From: Tetranychus cinnabarinus
Taxonomy: Eukaryota; Arthropoda; Arachnida; Trombidiformes; Tetranychidae
NCBI GenBank assembly: GCA_022266195.1
Contig: WHVY01000005.1
Location: 2,728,001-2,792,000 of the forward strand
Length of the DNA stretch: 64,000 nt
Direction: 5' to 3'
The notes below the pieces were generated by a model. It did no database searches. It worked only from the letters and a program-made list of their open reading frames with translations, and was not told where the DNA came from. The translations under genes and the position numbers were made by a program. Positions 41,001-55,759 of this stretch are shown here, in pieces. The first letter of the stretch is position 1, and each line of letters begins with the position of its first letter.

Positions 41001-44000
41001 TCTCTATTTTTTGTAGTCTTTTTTTATTTCTCATATTTGCATTAGCGATCCAATTAACTGGCCAACTGTAATACAAGACTTTAAAGAGGGTCAAATGAGA
41101 GTTGAATCTGAGCACGCATTAGATAAGCGCTTGAAATTATTTTATTACGATAAATGTTTAAATAAAAGTTACATAATGACAAATGCTGGTAAACAAAGTT
41201 ACAGTTAAGTGATAATGATGAGATAAAAAGTGAAGGCAATTGTTATTAAAAATAACCAGAAATGCAATAAAGGATATTAAGCTGTTTGTTAATTGTTGAC
41301 GAGTGTTGCATGTTGCCAAAGATGAGACTTGAAATTGGTGAATATAAAACAAATTAGTGTTTTGTGAAGCAAAGAGAAGATGATCAAAATGAATGAATTT
41401 TAAGTAATTCAGTGTAAGTTGATGAGAGACAAACGGAAACCCGAATCTTGACCAAATCAACGTTTTCTTTGTTCGCTCAAAATTTTGAAACTTTTCCCTT
41501 CAAAAGGTCATTCACTTAATTTCAAATTTAATTTCATAATAGAACCATTTTATCGACACAAAAAAGAAAATCCAAGTTTCAAAAAGTTCGAAAAATTCAA
41601 ATTCCAACTTTTTATCCTCATTCGAATCATCAATTTTGTTTCAACTTTTTTCTTCAGTTAAGTTCGACAAAAATTTCATTCTCTTCATCAGACTCATAAG
41701 TAATGTTAGTTATTAGAATGAAAATTTCGAAGTTAATAGCGGAACAAGTGAAGAGAAAAGAGTTTCGAGTTAGGTTTCTTTGATAAATATCAAGCTAAAC
41801 TTGGACATTTGAAGGAAGCAAATTATATTGAAAAGTGAAATGAAAGCAACTTTGGTCAAAAATGAATGTTAAATGTCTGGTTTAAAAGCTTAAATTTTAT
41901 CATTTTTTGTGGATAAACTTGGCCGACAGTCGATCCAAGAAACTCAACATTAATCAAAATTCTTTTAAGTGGACATTAATGTTTACTCGACTCGATGTTA
42001 TCAAAGTTTTATCCCCTATCAAAGCATTTCATCTGTGTAATCTTGAGATTTTGTCAGAGAAATTTTATTCTTTTTCTTCTCTTGATGACCTTATTTTGAT
42101 CTATTTTTTCTTCTTCTCTTCTTTTTCCTTCTTATCCTCTTTTTTGTTGTTGTTGTCCATCTCTTGTCTCTGTTTCTTGTTAATCCATTTCCGGTCAATA
42201 TCGGGTCAAGCAGAAAAAAAGGTTCATTTGATGTTGACCATTAAAAGAGATTTGTTTTTTTAAGAAAAGAAGCAAAAAAAGTTGATATTAAATGAATCAA
42301 CAAAGGATATTAACTCTTGAATGGGCCAAAAGTGAATAAATAATGAACAGTAAACAGACAATTGTTGCTTCCCTGATGAAGTAAAGATTCACTTCAATAA
42401 TGATCTCAACTCATCTCGACTCATCATTCATCATTTGATCGTCTTCCTTCGATTCTTCATCTTTCTCTCTTCCATCATCATCAACCTTTACCTCCGTTTC
42501 ACTCTCAATAGCATTTTTCACTATTCCACTTGATTTGGAAAGAAAATAAAAAGTCCATTTTCTCGATCGAAATTGAAAAATGATAAAATAAACAGTAAAC
42601 AGTTGTCATCTTCCTGCTCACCTTTTATCAACACAATCATTTAACCTTTTCAATATATTCATGTCCAGACAATTTCATGAATTAATTAAGGTTTACCTGA
42701 AAAAAAGAAGAAGAAAAAAGTTGCAAATTTTGGCCAATCGGTTAATCCATTATTCAAACAATTGGTCCACTCAATAACCATGTTCATCAATCTTATTATT
42801 TTCATCGACTTTCGTCAATGAAAAGTGTCACCATTGAGTTAGAAGGAAAAAAACATCAACAAAGTGGGCAAACAGGATACATTAAAATTCATGATGATGG
42901 TCAAGAGGAACAGTAAACACTTTTGTCCATCGAGATGAGCCCCCATCAAAAACGAAATATAAACTTAACCTTTTTTGTACTTATTTTGGAGAGAAAAAAA
43001 TGAAAAGGAAAACTCACTTGAAAGGTCAACAGTTTGATGACCATTACCTATGAGTAAACAATGATCAAATGTCGAAGGATCAACAATCTGACAAAATCTG
43101 GAAAAAGGAAACACGATCATTTAGAAGATTTAAAATTGAAAAAAAGAAAAAATATTCATTGGAATAATTCCAAAACGAAATTCCGAAATTGGCCAAAATT
43201 TCAAGCTTCGATGAGCGAATCCAATAAGTTTTTCATTTACTTTTCAACTAATCGTAAAACTCAATATTTATTGAATCTCAATTTTGTCTGAACTTTTTTC
43301 TTCCAAATGTGAAATGTAAAACCAGACTGAAGCTGCCATTTAAACAACAATTGGACATTCTGTCCACTTTGGCCAAGACTTTTAACCCTCTTTTTAACTG
43401 TTTAACCTTTTGGTTCCTTGACCTCGGTCAAAGTGTTTAAAAGGTTAACCTGTGAACTTTGATTCTTTATTTTCTTTTATTCTTATTCCTCTTTTCCATC
43501 TTCTCCCTCGCGAAAAGGAACCATTTACTTGTCTCCAAAAAAAAAGATTCATCTTTGATTCTCTTTTCTCTCTCAGTTCTTTTCTTTTCTCTTTTTTTTG
43601 TTGCCAAATAAAAACTTTGTGTCCATAAGCTTGTTAGTCTTTGGACGTTAGAATAACTGGACAACAGTAGACAAAAAGGTAAGAAGGAGGAAAAGAAAGA
43701 GTTGCAAGAGAAAAAAATTGGAACATTAAAGGGTTTTCTTTTTTTTCTCTACTTTCCGTATTCTTGTATTGTAATGTGTTTATTGAGGGGAAAATGTAAT
43801 GCAATATTAATAATAATGATGTTAATAATGATAATAATATTGTTGTTCGTAAAGAAGTCCAAGAACAAGAACAGATTTGGCCTAATTTAATATTTTAAAA
43901 CCTTAGAACCTACTTTTTAAGGTTAAAAGAGTAAACTTTTTTATCTCTATTATTATTTATATGGATAAAAGTTGATATGCTTTTGGCCTTAATCATTTTA

Positions 44001-45313
44001 ACTAACGGTTCTACAATCAATCACAATTGAAATCCTTTTCAAACATTCAATTGAAAAGGATTTGAACCATTTTTTACTCTTTTTTTCGAGCTTCTGTTTA
44101 ACTTGTTACCTTGAATTACCTTGAATAGGGTTGACAGTTGTGCGATATTTGATGCAAAATTGTTAGATTTATTTATATATTTATTAGATTATGCTTAGAT
44201 TGAAGTTGCCGTGATATTAAAGCGATTGACGAAATTTTCCAATGAATTTCATTTGCAGCCCGTTCGGACTCAATCTGAACTTAATCAATCTTTTCATTGG
44301 AATTTCAATTTGATTCTTCATTTGCTTAGAAATTGAATGTTTTTGAAATTTTCAGAGTTTTAGAGTTCGAATGGACAGTTTTGGATTTTGGTAAAATTGT
44401 ATTATTTCTAGTTTTTTGGTTTTGATCAAAAAGTGTAATTCATTTTGACATGAAAGAGTTTGTTTGGGTGATGTTAGAGTTTGATTGATAAAAGTACATC
44501 AGGTCAAGATACTTTTGCATCTCAAGTCGGCTCAATGTCACATGTTTGACAGGGCCAAAGGTCTGAATGAGACGGGGAAGGAAAAGGAGACATTTTCTTG
44601 TTCATCTTAAGACGAGAGAGAGAAATGCGAAGAAACAAATCGACAACAAAAGATTGGTTGACCTCGAGATGTAAGAAAAAAAAGACGATAAAATGAAATA
44701 AAAAAGATGAAAATAAAGCCCAAAATGAAGGAAAAAAGAAGGGACAAAATGTACGGAAATCGGTTACTAGGCCAAATTGACGATTCAAGTGACACATTCA
44801 ACAAATGATATAGTCACTTATACAAGTATTAAGAGATGAGGATGGAAGAGGAATGGAAATGAATAGAAGAGATGAAAAGAAACCTTGAACTTGGTACTCG
44901 TTTCCGATTTTATTTTTTTGCCTAAAATTCATTTTCTTACATCTTATTTCACAATAAAAAGAAATAAGTTTTTTTTCTCTCTTTTCTTTTCTTTCTAATC
45001 AAATGAACTCGGGCTAAGACGATGATCCAAGTAGGGCCTTTGCCGACAACAATGTGCCCAGCAATAAAGGAAAGAATCAAAACTCATCTCAAGGTTACCT
45101 TGATAACCCAATTAACTTATCAAACGATATTTCCTCTTACCTTTTGTCCAGTTGTTGTATGAACAAGAAGGAAAAAGAAACAATGTTGAAAGAAAATAAT
45201 CGTATTTTCCTTTTTTTCAACCTAAAAACGGAACATATTTACCGTTAGAAATTATGCCATTTTTCACTTTACCATATTAACCTTTAGTTCAATTGTCATG
45301 ATTTCGCATTTGA
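38040..45313. other. Gene-free region downstream of the channel gene
   Basis: After possible poly(A) signals of the channel gene (AATAAA words near 38,137 and 38,212) I see no supportable exon. Short open frames lack family features. The AGGTAA/TTACCT word is especially dense at 40,100-40,630, with eight copies by hand count. Confidence 0.6.
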
Positions 45314-45631
45314 TTAAGTATCAAATGTTAGCCAATGCAAGTGTGAAAAGACTGGAGTCACAAGCGGAAGAACAAATTCATCAGATAATGATATTTTGGG
45401 ATAAATCGAGCGGCTAAAATACTTGGAAAATGAACGGCGCTTAAGTTCGGCAGCCCAATCTTTTTCATTGAAAATGCACTTGAGTCGAGCAGAAAATTTA
45501 GCAATTACATTAATAGGCCAAATAAACAAATGACCTTCAGCATTCAATTCAACTCTGATCTTTTTTTCACCACAGTAAAAGCTAGCAATTTGAATAGTTA
45601 ATTGTGATCTTAACCAACGAAGTGATCGCAT
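45314..45631 (-). CDS. Possible small orphan protein, 105 aa
   Basis: The frame opens with a real ATG in an A-rich context (AAAAAATG) and encodes 105 residues. Composition is balanced, with Trp, Asp, Glu, Lys and Arg spread throughout, unlike the Phe/Leu/Ser-rich chance frames around it. I recognise no domain and see no signal peptide or membrane segment. About this many open frames of such length are expected by chance in 64 kb of DNA this AT-rich, so length alone does not support it. It may be a real single-exon gene, an exon of something larger, or chance. Confidence 0.25.
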   Translation of the reverse strand: MRSLRWLRSQLTIQIASFYCGEKKIRVELNAEGHLFIWPINVIAKFSARLKCIFNEKDWAAELKRRSFSKYFSRSIYPKISLSDEFVLPLVTPVFSHLHWLTFDT

Positions 45632-48600
45632 TTTTTGAATTGAGTAGCTATTGGACAGCTTCTTAGTTATTACAACTTGAACAGTACATTGTAATCAATA
45701 CATTTCTGAAGCACCTAATCGATTCCTGTGCAAAATATAATGATACAAAACGATGTTTTTGAAATCTTTCAACCTTAGCAATTTGATAAAATTGAAAAGC
45801 AAAGTGATTTGAAAATATTGATTATCATTGATTATGATATTGAAACAAAAACTGACTTTTTTGACTAAAAAACGGAAAATTTTCTAAAGCAAAACGATTA
45901 CAAAGCAACCGAATGCGTGAAACTATGAATTAAATTTAAATTATTTACACTGACTACTTGCAAGTCATCATTACTTGTACGACCTTTTATTGGTTAACCT
46001 CTTTCAAGCAACTCTTTACATTAACCTTTCTCTAACCAAATGGGAGTCAATTTTGGCAACCCAACAAATTAAATTAACTTTTACTTGTTTTTTGTCCCAT
46101 TCAATTGTGTCTCAACTGACCATTATCTTTGTACCATTGTTATCATTATAATCAAGACTGAATAGCATATTAAGTGAATTGAATGTAACAATTCAATACT
46201 CATTTTGCAGTAATTTTTGCTTCCATTACAGTTTTGTTGAACAAATTGATTACCCAAACTAAAAGTAAACCAAGAAATGCTGAAAATAATGACAACGAGT
46301 ATCATCATCATTATTGTCATTAAGCAAAGAGTAAAGTTGAAAGGAAAGGTTAACATTACTTTGACCCTTCAGGGTAACATTCCCCAAACTATTGACCAAA
46401 TATCAAACTGTTTTTACCAAACAAACCTATTCAGTTGTTTCTTTTCTTTCATGGTCAACTTGAATAATTTTCATTTTCCAAATTTAATTCAAAGGAAAAC
46501 TTCGAAATGTTTTTCCCCAAACATTGAGTAAAGATTCAATACTGGAAATGAAGAGTAAAATGAAGCTTTTAACATTGACTGACCATTGATTACTTGAAAC
46601 TTGAAAAGTTGATTCTTATCATTGAGATTTTACAAAAGTTGAGAAATGATTCAAACTGAATTGAACATTTAACTTGAACAAAAGTGTCCTTAACGGCTTT
46701 TACCTGTTTAGTTATTATTCTGAGCTTTTTTCTTGTTCGTTCATTTTTAGTCCGTCAATCACATGAGCTAATTGTACTTTGATAATTACAGATAAACTGT
46801 TTACCTGTAAACACGGGAAAAGATGAAAATGAAGTTACAACAATAACACTTGATGGTTAATCAATAAACTATTGAGATTGAAATGAAAAGGTTGTAATCA
46901 AAATTGTTTATTGAAACATTAAAGTTGATTGTTGGCCTTTCAAATTGTTCACATTTCAATCAACATTTCGAACAGTTAAAAGAGTTTTCATTTTTTATAA
47001 AATTTGAAAATTGCTCAAAACAATGAAAACTGTTTCTGAATTAATGTTCAATTATCATGGTTAATGTGATTGAAAATCATCTCTCAAACTATTAAGTATC
47101 ATATTATCTGAATAAAGTGTTTTTTCGTTGTTGATCAAGATTAATGAGATTATTAAAAGTTTAGTCTTTAAAATGAGAAAAGTTTCAAGTCTCAGGTTAT
47201 GCATGATGAAGTTGTTTAATAATAATTAATTTACAATTAAGAGTTAATCGAGAAACAAGATTAAAGAATGCTTAAAATTATTTAGAAAAGGATTCAAATT
47301 TCATGAGCAGCCAACCTTTTCTGATTCTGAGTCCATCTAGTAACTTATCATAAAAGTGTGCGATTCTTGATGTTCAACTTTTTGGATTTTCATGAAAGAA
47401 TGGAATTTGTCGAGAAAAAAGTTTTTCCAATGTTTCCATCTTATAGATAACCATTAAGTTCATGATGACGAAGATGATGATGTTCATTTGAAGAAGTGAA
47501 TTTGGCTGGAAAATGAGCGAGTTGGAAGTTTTTTTCCTTCAATAAACAAAAGTAAAGTTTTAAAGTTGGACAAGGTTTAGACAATTAAAATAGTTGTGTC
47601 CACTTATAGAGTGATAAATTGCCAATAGAAATTGAAGAAATAATAATAAAAGAAAGAGTAACAGTTTTATCATGAAATGAGAAGCACTTAATTGAAATTG
47701 ATTCCAATCAATTTTGGCTCTTTACTCAATCAGACAACGAAAATTGTTGGTAAAAGAAACCTCGAGACTAATCAGTAGCACGATATTAATACTTCAAGTG
47801 TTATCTTTACAGTGATAACCTTTATTTTCATTGAACCTCTTCACCTTTCCCATTGCTTTTGGTGATTCCAGTGATTTAGATAGTAACCTTTAAAGTAACC
47901 AGTTTGACCAATGGTACAAGTTGCCAAGTAAATTAAACGTTAAACAAAATAATGTAAAAAGGTTGACCCATCGAAAACCAAGAAAATAGAAAAGGCAAAG
48001 ATAATGAAAAGTGCTGACCAAAGTGAAAGTTGTAAATGACAAAAATGTTTTGAAGAAGAAGAAATATTAATCCAAAATCTCGGCTTTTGACCAATAATAA
48101 TGGGTCAACAGCCAGTGTAAGCCGATGTAATATCCAAAGAAGCTTAAGGTGACCAATGTGAACCACAATATTGGCGTAACACTTCAAGTCAAAATTTTTT
48201 ATGATCCATGGTCAAATTGCGAGTTTACTTTGACCCTCTTTTCATTTTAATGTTTACTTGTGGTTAAACATTGACTCTGGGCTTGACTGGCTCAGGACAA
48301 TGTTGCCCGGTCACAACATTCAACTTTGGTCACTTTGACATTAATACCGACCAGTTTAGAGGTGTGAAAATATTTGAACAAAATCTTTGCGTTATCAAGA
48401 CTCTTGCCAAGTTTCGCTATTCAAGTGTCTTTTGCTTGTTCTAGACTGAAATATGAAATGATAAAAAATGTTGAGAAAATGATATTTATTAATGAAATTT
48501 GAAATGAACTCCTTGAGGCGTCAAAGATTATTAAATCGTGACAAAAACGAGACAGATTTTTATTTATTACCGTTTGCGTTTTGATCACCTTCGTTCAACT

Positions 48601-51600
48601 TGATTGTTGATTGGTTCCACTTTGTATTTAATTTCAAACAAACAACCTCTTCAATTAATAATTAATAATGACCAAGAAAACAGGATAAAATAATTACATT
48701 ATTGACCATCTTATTGCTTCTTCCTCAACTTATTAGTTAAATTGATTGTAACCAATAAACATGAGACTTTTTTTATTGCAAACTTTTCTCTTGTGGAACA
48801 TTTTCTTCATTAATTGAACAATTTCATAAATTGAAACTTTATTCAACTGATAACCATGAAATTGAACCTCACAAGTTTACCATTCATGTGATAATGGTTG
48901 GAATTAATTTAACATTTAAAAGGCAACTTTGATTGATAATGAAATCTCTCAATTCAAGTTCCATTCAAGCCGAATTAGATTTTACATCAAATAGATTTTC
49001 AGTGAAAATATTTATTGTCTTTGAAATGTGATGTTCGAGTTAAAGTTGAGTTTAATTTTCGATTCAAGAGACATTCGACTTCACCTTTTTACCATTGAAA
49101 TTCATGATGAAAAGTTGCTCAGTCAATTTACACAGTTTTATTCATCTTAAAAGCTTTATTTTGCATTTTAGATTTTCAGAAAATAAAGTTTTCATGAATC
49201 GTTAGATGAAAAGTTTGAATTTGCTTTCAAAAGGTTCATCGAAAACTGTAGTAACTGAAAAGAAAAGTCAGGCCAAAAGTAACGATATATTTAAATAGAA
49301 AGTCGAGTCTCGAAGTATTTTGTTCAGTTTTGTTATTGATATCTTTTATTTTAGACATCGATATTAATGTCCAATACTATCGAAATAAGATAAGTCCAAA
49401 ATGAAATCGAAATGGAAACAGGAGATAATTTTCTTGGCTTTTCCTATTTCTTTTTGAATTAAAGTTTAGCCGAGTTATGCAAATAGCTATGGAAAGTAAT
49501 GCGATAATGAAAACTTGAAGTCAACCTGAAACCAATAATAGAAGTGAAAAGGTCTTTTCTTGATGACGATAATTGAATGGTGAAAATGATTTGTTATTGG
49601 ACATCAATTTCACTTTATTTTTCATCAAATCTTTTATCGCTATTGAAACTTGAAGTTGATAATTGGTTGAAGAAAGTTTCGAACCTTTAAAATTGCAACA
49701 ATTTTATTGACAGGAAAATTGTTTGAAATTCAATGAAAAATGATGATGTTTCAATCAATAGATTCAACCTTTTCTTGTACAAAAATATTTGCAAACCTTT
49801 TCTACTAATAATTTGGTTAAATATTTAATTTGGCCATTCATTAGAATCACCAATTAATAATATAATGACCGCCTCAAGGATCAACCCTGTAAATCAAATG
49901 CAGATGAAATGTTATCATCATAAAATATGAACAAGAATCTCTTTTTTTCATTAACATTTCATTTTCATATTATAATCATTTTCACCCAAAATCAAGTTGA
50001 GAAATTGTTTAGCAACAGCAAAAGTTTCATCTTTCAAGCCCAAAAGATTAACGTTCAAGAAAAGGTTGAAGCCAAGGTAAAGTGTGAGAAGAAACTAATC
50101 AATTCTAGATTAATTAAGCCATCTTAATTAAATTCATTAGCTGAGCAAAACTTGAGAATCCAAAAAAACTGGAAACTGAACAACAATAAAAATATCAATT
50201 TTTGTGTCATCACAAGTCTTGTTCAATGATAAAAAATAGTCACAAGTCTCTTCATTGAACGCGTGTCTCAACTTAATTGGACTTGTGTCATTAAATGATC
50301 ATTTAGCCAAAGGCAGCAATCAAAGTAATCAAAGTAAATGAACAATTTAAAGATTATTGTTCAATTGAAACAATCTATTAGCTGTTATGTGACTTGTTAT
50401 CTTGAGGCTCAACTGAATGGTTAACTCTTGGAATGCAATTTAAAGATGAATTCAAAGATGAATTTAAAGATGAATCTCAATAAATTTGCAAATTGATACA
50501 AATGTAATTTCCAATTGATTTATGACGATAAATTGTAATTGGAGCAAGAATAATGTTTATTGTTGAATTATAGTTCAATGTGTGTGTTCAGTTGGCTTGA
50601 GATAATTAGAATTGTTTGTTTTTCGTTTTCGTCTCTTTCATTTTTACTGTTGCCTAAAACACAGCAAAAAAACTTGATAACTTATAATCATAACTAATAA
50701 CAATGGTTGACCTTGATGGACCAAAAAAAGGTTGTTAAATGATAACTTCATTTTCATGTTGAGGCGAAAGGTTAATCAAACAAGCAAACATTGATAATGA
50801 GTCGGAAAAGGTAAAGTAAACAAACAATTTGAGGAAAACAATGGCAATGAAAGCGAAGCGAAAACGAAGCAAAATATGAAAATATTTGCTCAAAAGCCTT
50901 TACAAGCTAAATTGAGATGAAACGTCTTCTCTCAATGAGCGACTCTTGTCCATTCGCGTGGTCAACTATTATTAAATACATATTTTCTCTACTTTCTAGT
51001 TGACTTTGCTTTTCGTTAATGAAGTTGTAAAGTTTAATTGTTGTCTTCAAATGTGACCACACAACTGTCTCTTCTAATGACCCCAGACGACTCAAAGGTG
51101 ATCAAAGGTTTGCTTTTTGTTTCGTGTTTCAATTCACCTTTTCAGGCCAATTAACCCAGTCTAATGAGGTTGTCTCAAGAACAGTTTCTGTTTGTTTAGA
51201 GGTTAATTTGTAGCCAAAGGATGACATTAACTTGTTAAGATGAATCTCTTTTTACGATTTCTTCGGAATATCATGATTTCTCTATTCTACAATTATATCG
51301 ATAACGAGAATTCAATTATAACCCAATGGTTATGAATATCAAGTGAGGCCGAGAAACCTCGAGTTGAGGGTCAACCCTTTGGATGAGTTTGCCTCAATTG
51401 TGAAAGGGAAAATTCAAGGTTGAAACACACTGAGATTTTCAAGGTAAATGATCAGAAATAATCTAAAGGTTTGCTGATTGTTCCAATTGACTCGATGGAA
51501 ATTAATTAACTTTACATTTTTTTCTCTTCAACACTAATTAAGGAAGAAAATGTTTGCCTCTTTTTTTACGATTTTTGTCTTTAGTTGCCTGAATCAATTT

Positions 51601-54600
51601 ACTCAACTATTTATTGATCTTTTGCTTTCCATTTTTTAGCTTACTTTCAACTTGTTTTTTGTTTCCTTACAATTGAAACTGAAATTGATTCACATTGATA
51701 ATAATAATTGGTTGCTTTACTCGCAACTTTTCAAAAGGTAAACACAGGTTATCACAATGGAAATTGCACTTCAAAATATTGGACAAAATATAATGGATGT
51801 TAGGAAACGGTTTCAAATGCGAGTCTGAAAATTTGCTGCAATTATTGTTATAATTTTGATTAAAATAAAGTGAAAACAAATTAGAGTTGAATGGAAAAGG
51901 AAAAGAGTAAATGTCCATTGATGACGATGACCACCAATGTTGCTGACCCTTCTTGGCTGCTGGTCTTCAACATTTTTCTTTGCCTCTTCTGTTCATTGTG
52001 ATTAAACAGTTTTGCCAAACAGTTGAAAGAGTAAAAAAGAGGAAGAAAATAGTTGTGGTCAAGGAAAACAAAGGAAAGAAGGAAAACGATTGTCAGGAAA
52101 AGAGAAACAATTGCAATGAAATAATGGACACGAGTCTATCAAAACTCTTGGCTAATAGCAACACTGTCATCTATCGAGTTAATTACAGTTATCATTACAA
52201 TTTTAACCTTTCAATCGAAAAGTTGAAATCGATTTCCTTTTTTAGCTTCGCAATGCAAATGGTCACCTGAGCTCGAAATTGATAGCTAAAGTTTGTCCAA
52301 CTGGTGACAGAGCAAATATATTGAACAGAATGCAAAAAATATTAACAATTGAAATTCAGTTTTGGATTCTTCTTCCAAATCAGTTCGAATGTTCATTTTG
52401 ATTGAAAATGCAAAACCTGATTACACAGTAAATTGAGTTTGGCTAATGAGATTTTCGACTTTTTTTGTTCAAAAGATTCGACTTGCAAAATTGAAATTAT
52501 TTTTTCTCTTTGGTTTTGAGCTAAGAAGGGAATCGGTCAATCAGTTCAATTACGATTGTTGCATTTTTTTAAGCTTTCACCTGTAACTTTTGAATATTCA
52601 ATTTTCGAGTTTCACTTTCTCTTATTGCTGTAAATTATACTGAAAGGTTTGATTGAGAATGGACTGAATTTGTCTTTAAAATGATCTAAACACTTGGCAG
52701 TAATACAAGTATCTCAATTAGCTTTACTATGTTGAGCTAATTTTAAAGTCTTGAGAGGTTGAAAATTAAAGGCGATCAAAGTTGATAGATGGCTTCACAT
52801 AAATAACAACAAGCATCGTCAACTAAGGTATAACTACGTAACATTGAGAGTCGTATTGATGAAAGTTTACCTTCACTTTGTGTGTGTCTTAATGTGTTTA
52901 AAGCAATCAAAGTCTCTTCAGTTGTTACTCACAATCAATTGGCTTGATTACTGCCTTTACTTGATTAACATTTTTAACTACAAAAAGTAAGAGTCAAACT
53001 GAGAGAAAGAAAAGAAAGAGGAAGAGAGAGAGAGCCACTCAAGTGTCTTCTGTGTCTTGTGAGGTGATTGTGATTTATTTGACTTGCTGTTAAAGGCAAT
53101 TAGCTTTCCCTGTTTCATCTTCATCTTCATCATCTGTATTCTTAACCTTCTCAGTTTGATATTTGGTTCAACCTTGAATTACACCTTAATCTTGGTACTG
53201 ACAAGGGCTTAACCTTTCATCTAATCAAGATTAAGTTATCAAGTTTCATTGTCTTGATGGTAAAAGATTAACAAGATTTAAACATATTTAATGTTGACAA
53301 TTTATTAATTTCAGCACAAATCGCTCAGGAATATTGAATGTTTCACGCTTTGTGAAAACTTGAGCTTCGCTAATCTGGTTTTTATATTAATTATATTTTA
53401 TATTAATTTATGATATTTGGACTTGAAAAGTTTATCAAATATTAAGGTAAATCAGTAATTAATTAAATGAAGATATTTCTCTATTTTTCAATTTTAAATC
53501 AATTGTTTAAATCAATCAATCAAAAGATGAATCAGTGATACAATCAAATGCAACATAATGAAATTCAAGTTTTGATACATCAATTGAAGTACTCTTAAAG
53601 CTATCCTTCAAGTAAAGGTTCAATTCATTAGAAACATTGTTACGTATTATATTTTGAACGATTTTTCATTCTATTTCATTTCGACTATATCATTATTGAT
53701 ATTAAATTTTCACCGAAAAATAACAAAATAATTGTTCATTTCATTGTAAAACTAACTCTCAAAGTGGACATTTATTTTCAACTCTAAATCTAACCTTTAA
53801 CCTGAAAAGACGAGTCTAGAATTGTCAACAAGATTGCAAGTTGAAAATATGATATTTTTTTACAATAATTTGAGTTGTAAAAAGAGCGAACTTTTCAAAA
53901 TTTATATTTCAAGTTGATATTTTTTTCATCTCTTGATTTGCTTCTGTGTAAACAACGCAAAATAATTATTACAGCCTGAAGGTTTTGAAGGAAGATGATA
54001 AAGGTGATGGTAAAATTGGAAACAATAATAAATGATAAGTGTAAAGATTGGCTCAATTTGGGCGCTCAAAATGGTGTTTATAAGGTGAAAAGGGAAGCCA
54101 AGGAAAAAAAATTGTAATGTAAATTGTTGTTTTGTTGCTGTTGTTAATGATAATTTCATGTTATCGGCTTTTTCCAACTTTCCCATTATTGATTAGAGTT
54201 TGAAATGCTTTCTTTTGTTGAGTAATCAAATGGTTGGGTTAATTTACCTGAAGAAAAGGTAGAAATGAATTTTTCCTCTTTCTTCAACTGCAAGGTAACA
54301 AAATTCAGAGAGGAATAAGTCATTTTTCACTGGAAAATCAAAATGTGTCAAGAAAGGTTATTATGATTATCGGTAACAATAATGAATGCAATAGTAATGA
54401 TCAAAAGGGCAAATTGTCAGAAAAAGTCATTTTCATCGAAAAGTGAAAATCAATTGTAACCTTTTTTAGGCATTTATTTTCGACTGTCAACAGCGGTTGA
54501 AATTCAAGGTTGGGTTAAAATGGTTTGAATTGATTGTTATACAGACGATGGTTGATTAATCATTCAACCTCAAATGGACACAGTGAAATAAATCATTCCA

Positions 54601-54924
54601 ATGGATTTAAAGTTGACTTTGGAATCAACTTTAATTCTTAGCCCGTAATAACTTAAATAATAAACAGATTTATTCGGGGATCAGAAAGTTCTGTCGAGTG
54701 ACTTTTGCTGCGATTTTGAATAAGTTTGACTTGACTCGATTGATTCAATAATTTTAAGGATACAAGAACAGCAACATACGTGCATGTAGACCATTTTTGA
54801 CTCGATCGGTGTTAATTAACTATATTTAATTAGCTTAGCAATATGTATTGGATGAAGATATTAACGCTTATTATGGTAATCACTGAGAGAAATTTGAAAA
54901 TTCTAATCATTGTCATTATCAAAT
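45632..54924. other. Gene-free AT-rich region
   Basis: No supportable exon. The stretch is AT-rich with scattered AGGTAA/TTACCT words that thin out toward the right. A three-copy 12 bp tandem repeat at 50.44 kb is listed separately. Confidence 0.6.
50441..50476. repeat. 12 bp tandem repeat, three copies
   Basis: Three consecutive units of the form YAAAGATGAATY, differing only at their first and last bases. Confidence 0.8.
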
Positions 54925-55240
54925 TATCTATACCATATATAAAGTCAAAACATGAAATTTTTGCGTAAAGATTGTGGCCAAACTATTAGGATTCTAAAGA
55001 AAAATTTTTACAGCCTGAACCCCATGATTAAACTACATCCACGAAAAATAGTCTGAACTTCATCGGAATTCAGGTACCTGAGAAATTAGCGTTTGAACAG
55101 GGTAGGGGAAAAAATGCAGAATCCGTATCTTTTACCATTGACTTCGGGGGAAAAATTTTTTGGTTGTTCAGGTTGATTGTTGGTTTATTGTTAAATAAGA
55201 AGGATATGTAAAACCATTTTTCGAGCAAAGAGTTAGGTAA
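54925..55240 (+). repeat. Dispersed repeat, copy A (truncated)
   Basis: About 310 bases align with the first part of 59,146-59,470. Both begin near CTATA followed by ATATATAAAGTCAAA and share TTTTTGCGT, GATTGTGGCCAAACT, GGGGAAAAAATG and AGAATCCGTATC blocks in the same order. Copy A diverges after about 55,240 and lacks the rest of copy B, so it is probably a 3'-truncated or decayed copy of the same element. Confidence 0.65.
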
Positions 55241-55617
55241 AAAATATGTTACCCAACTGTTGAACCAGATTTTATTTTATTTTTCCTCATTGACCATGGT
55301 TTTTCATCAATAATTTCAGTCTTTAAATGTGGATTGGATTTTTTGGATTCAGTGAAAAGAAATTTACGATCAGTCATGATCGTGGCTCAGCTTGTATTAT
55401 TAAATTACATTATCACATTATTATACCGAGGAAAGGTTTTTTCAACTTTTTTTGAATTGTACCAATTTGAAATAATATGATTTAAGATGCTTTGTATTTG
55501 GCTATTTTGAGCTTGGATGTTTTGGACCATTCCCATTCGCTTCAGTTTCATGCAACAAATTTAGTTATCATATAACAACCTTTATATAATTTCTATTGTA
55601 TAATCAGATCAATGATT

Positions 55618-55650
55618 GTTGGAATGAGACAAAACATGGAGTAGATTGTT
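55618..55650 (+). pseudogene. Relic of the second-to-last exon of the small secreted gene
   Basis: A TAATCAG acceptor and the following 33 bases match the start of the intact exon at 61,930, after which the copy is cut off. The next shared bases are those at about 62,195 in the other copy, so a deletion removed the rest of the exon and the gene end. No upstream exons are seen, so this copy is dead. Confidence 0.7.
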
Positions 55651-55681
55651 AACAGTGGAATGCCATTGTATTTAAAAGATC

Positions 55682-55687
55682 TTTATT
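55682..55687 (-). terminator. Polyadenylation signal of TIL gene 1
   Basis: AATAAA on the minus strand, about 200 bases past the TIL gene stop. It is at the same relative place as the signal of the paralogue at 62,228. Confidence 0.6.
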
Positions 55688-55759
55688 GAAGCATCATCAA
55701 TGTTACAAGTAATATTTTAGATATTCAACATTTATGTTCTATTCTTAATGTTATGGTTA

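Noticed and set aside
44040..44120. Possible tRNA T-arm (GGTTCAAATCC on the minus strand)
   Set aside because: No acceptor stem, D arm or anticodon arm could be placed around it.
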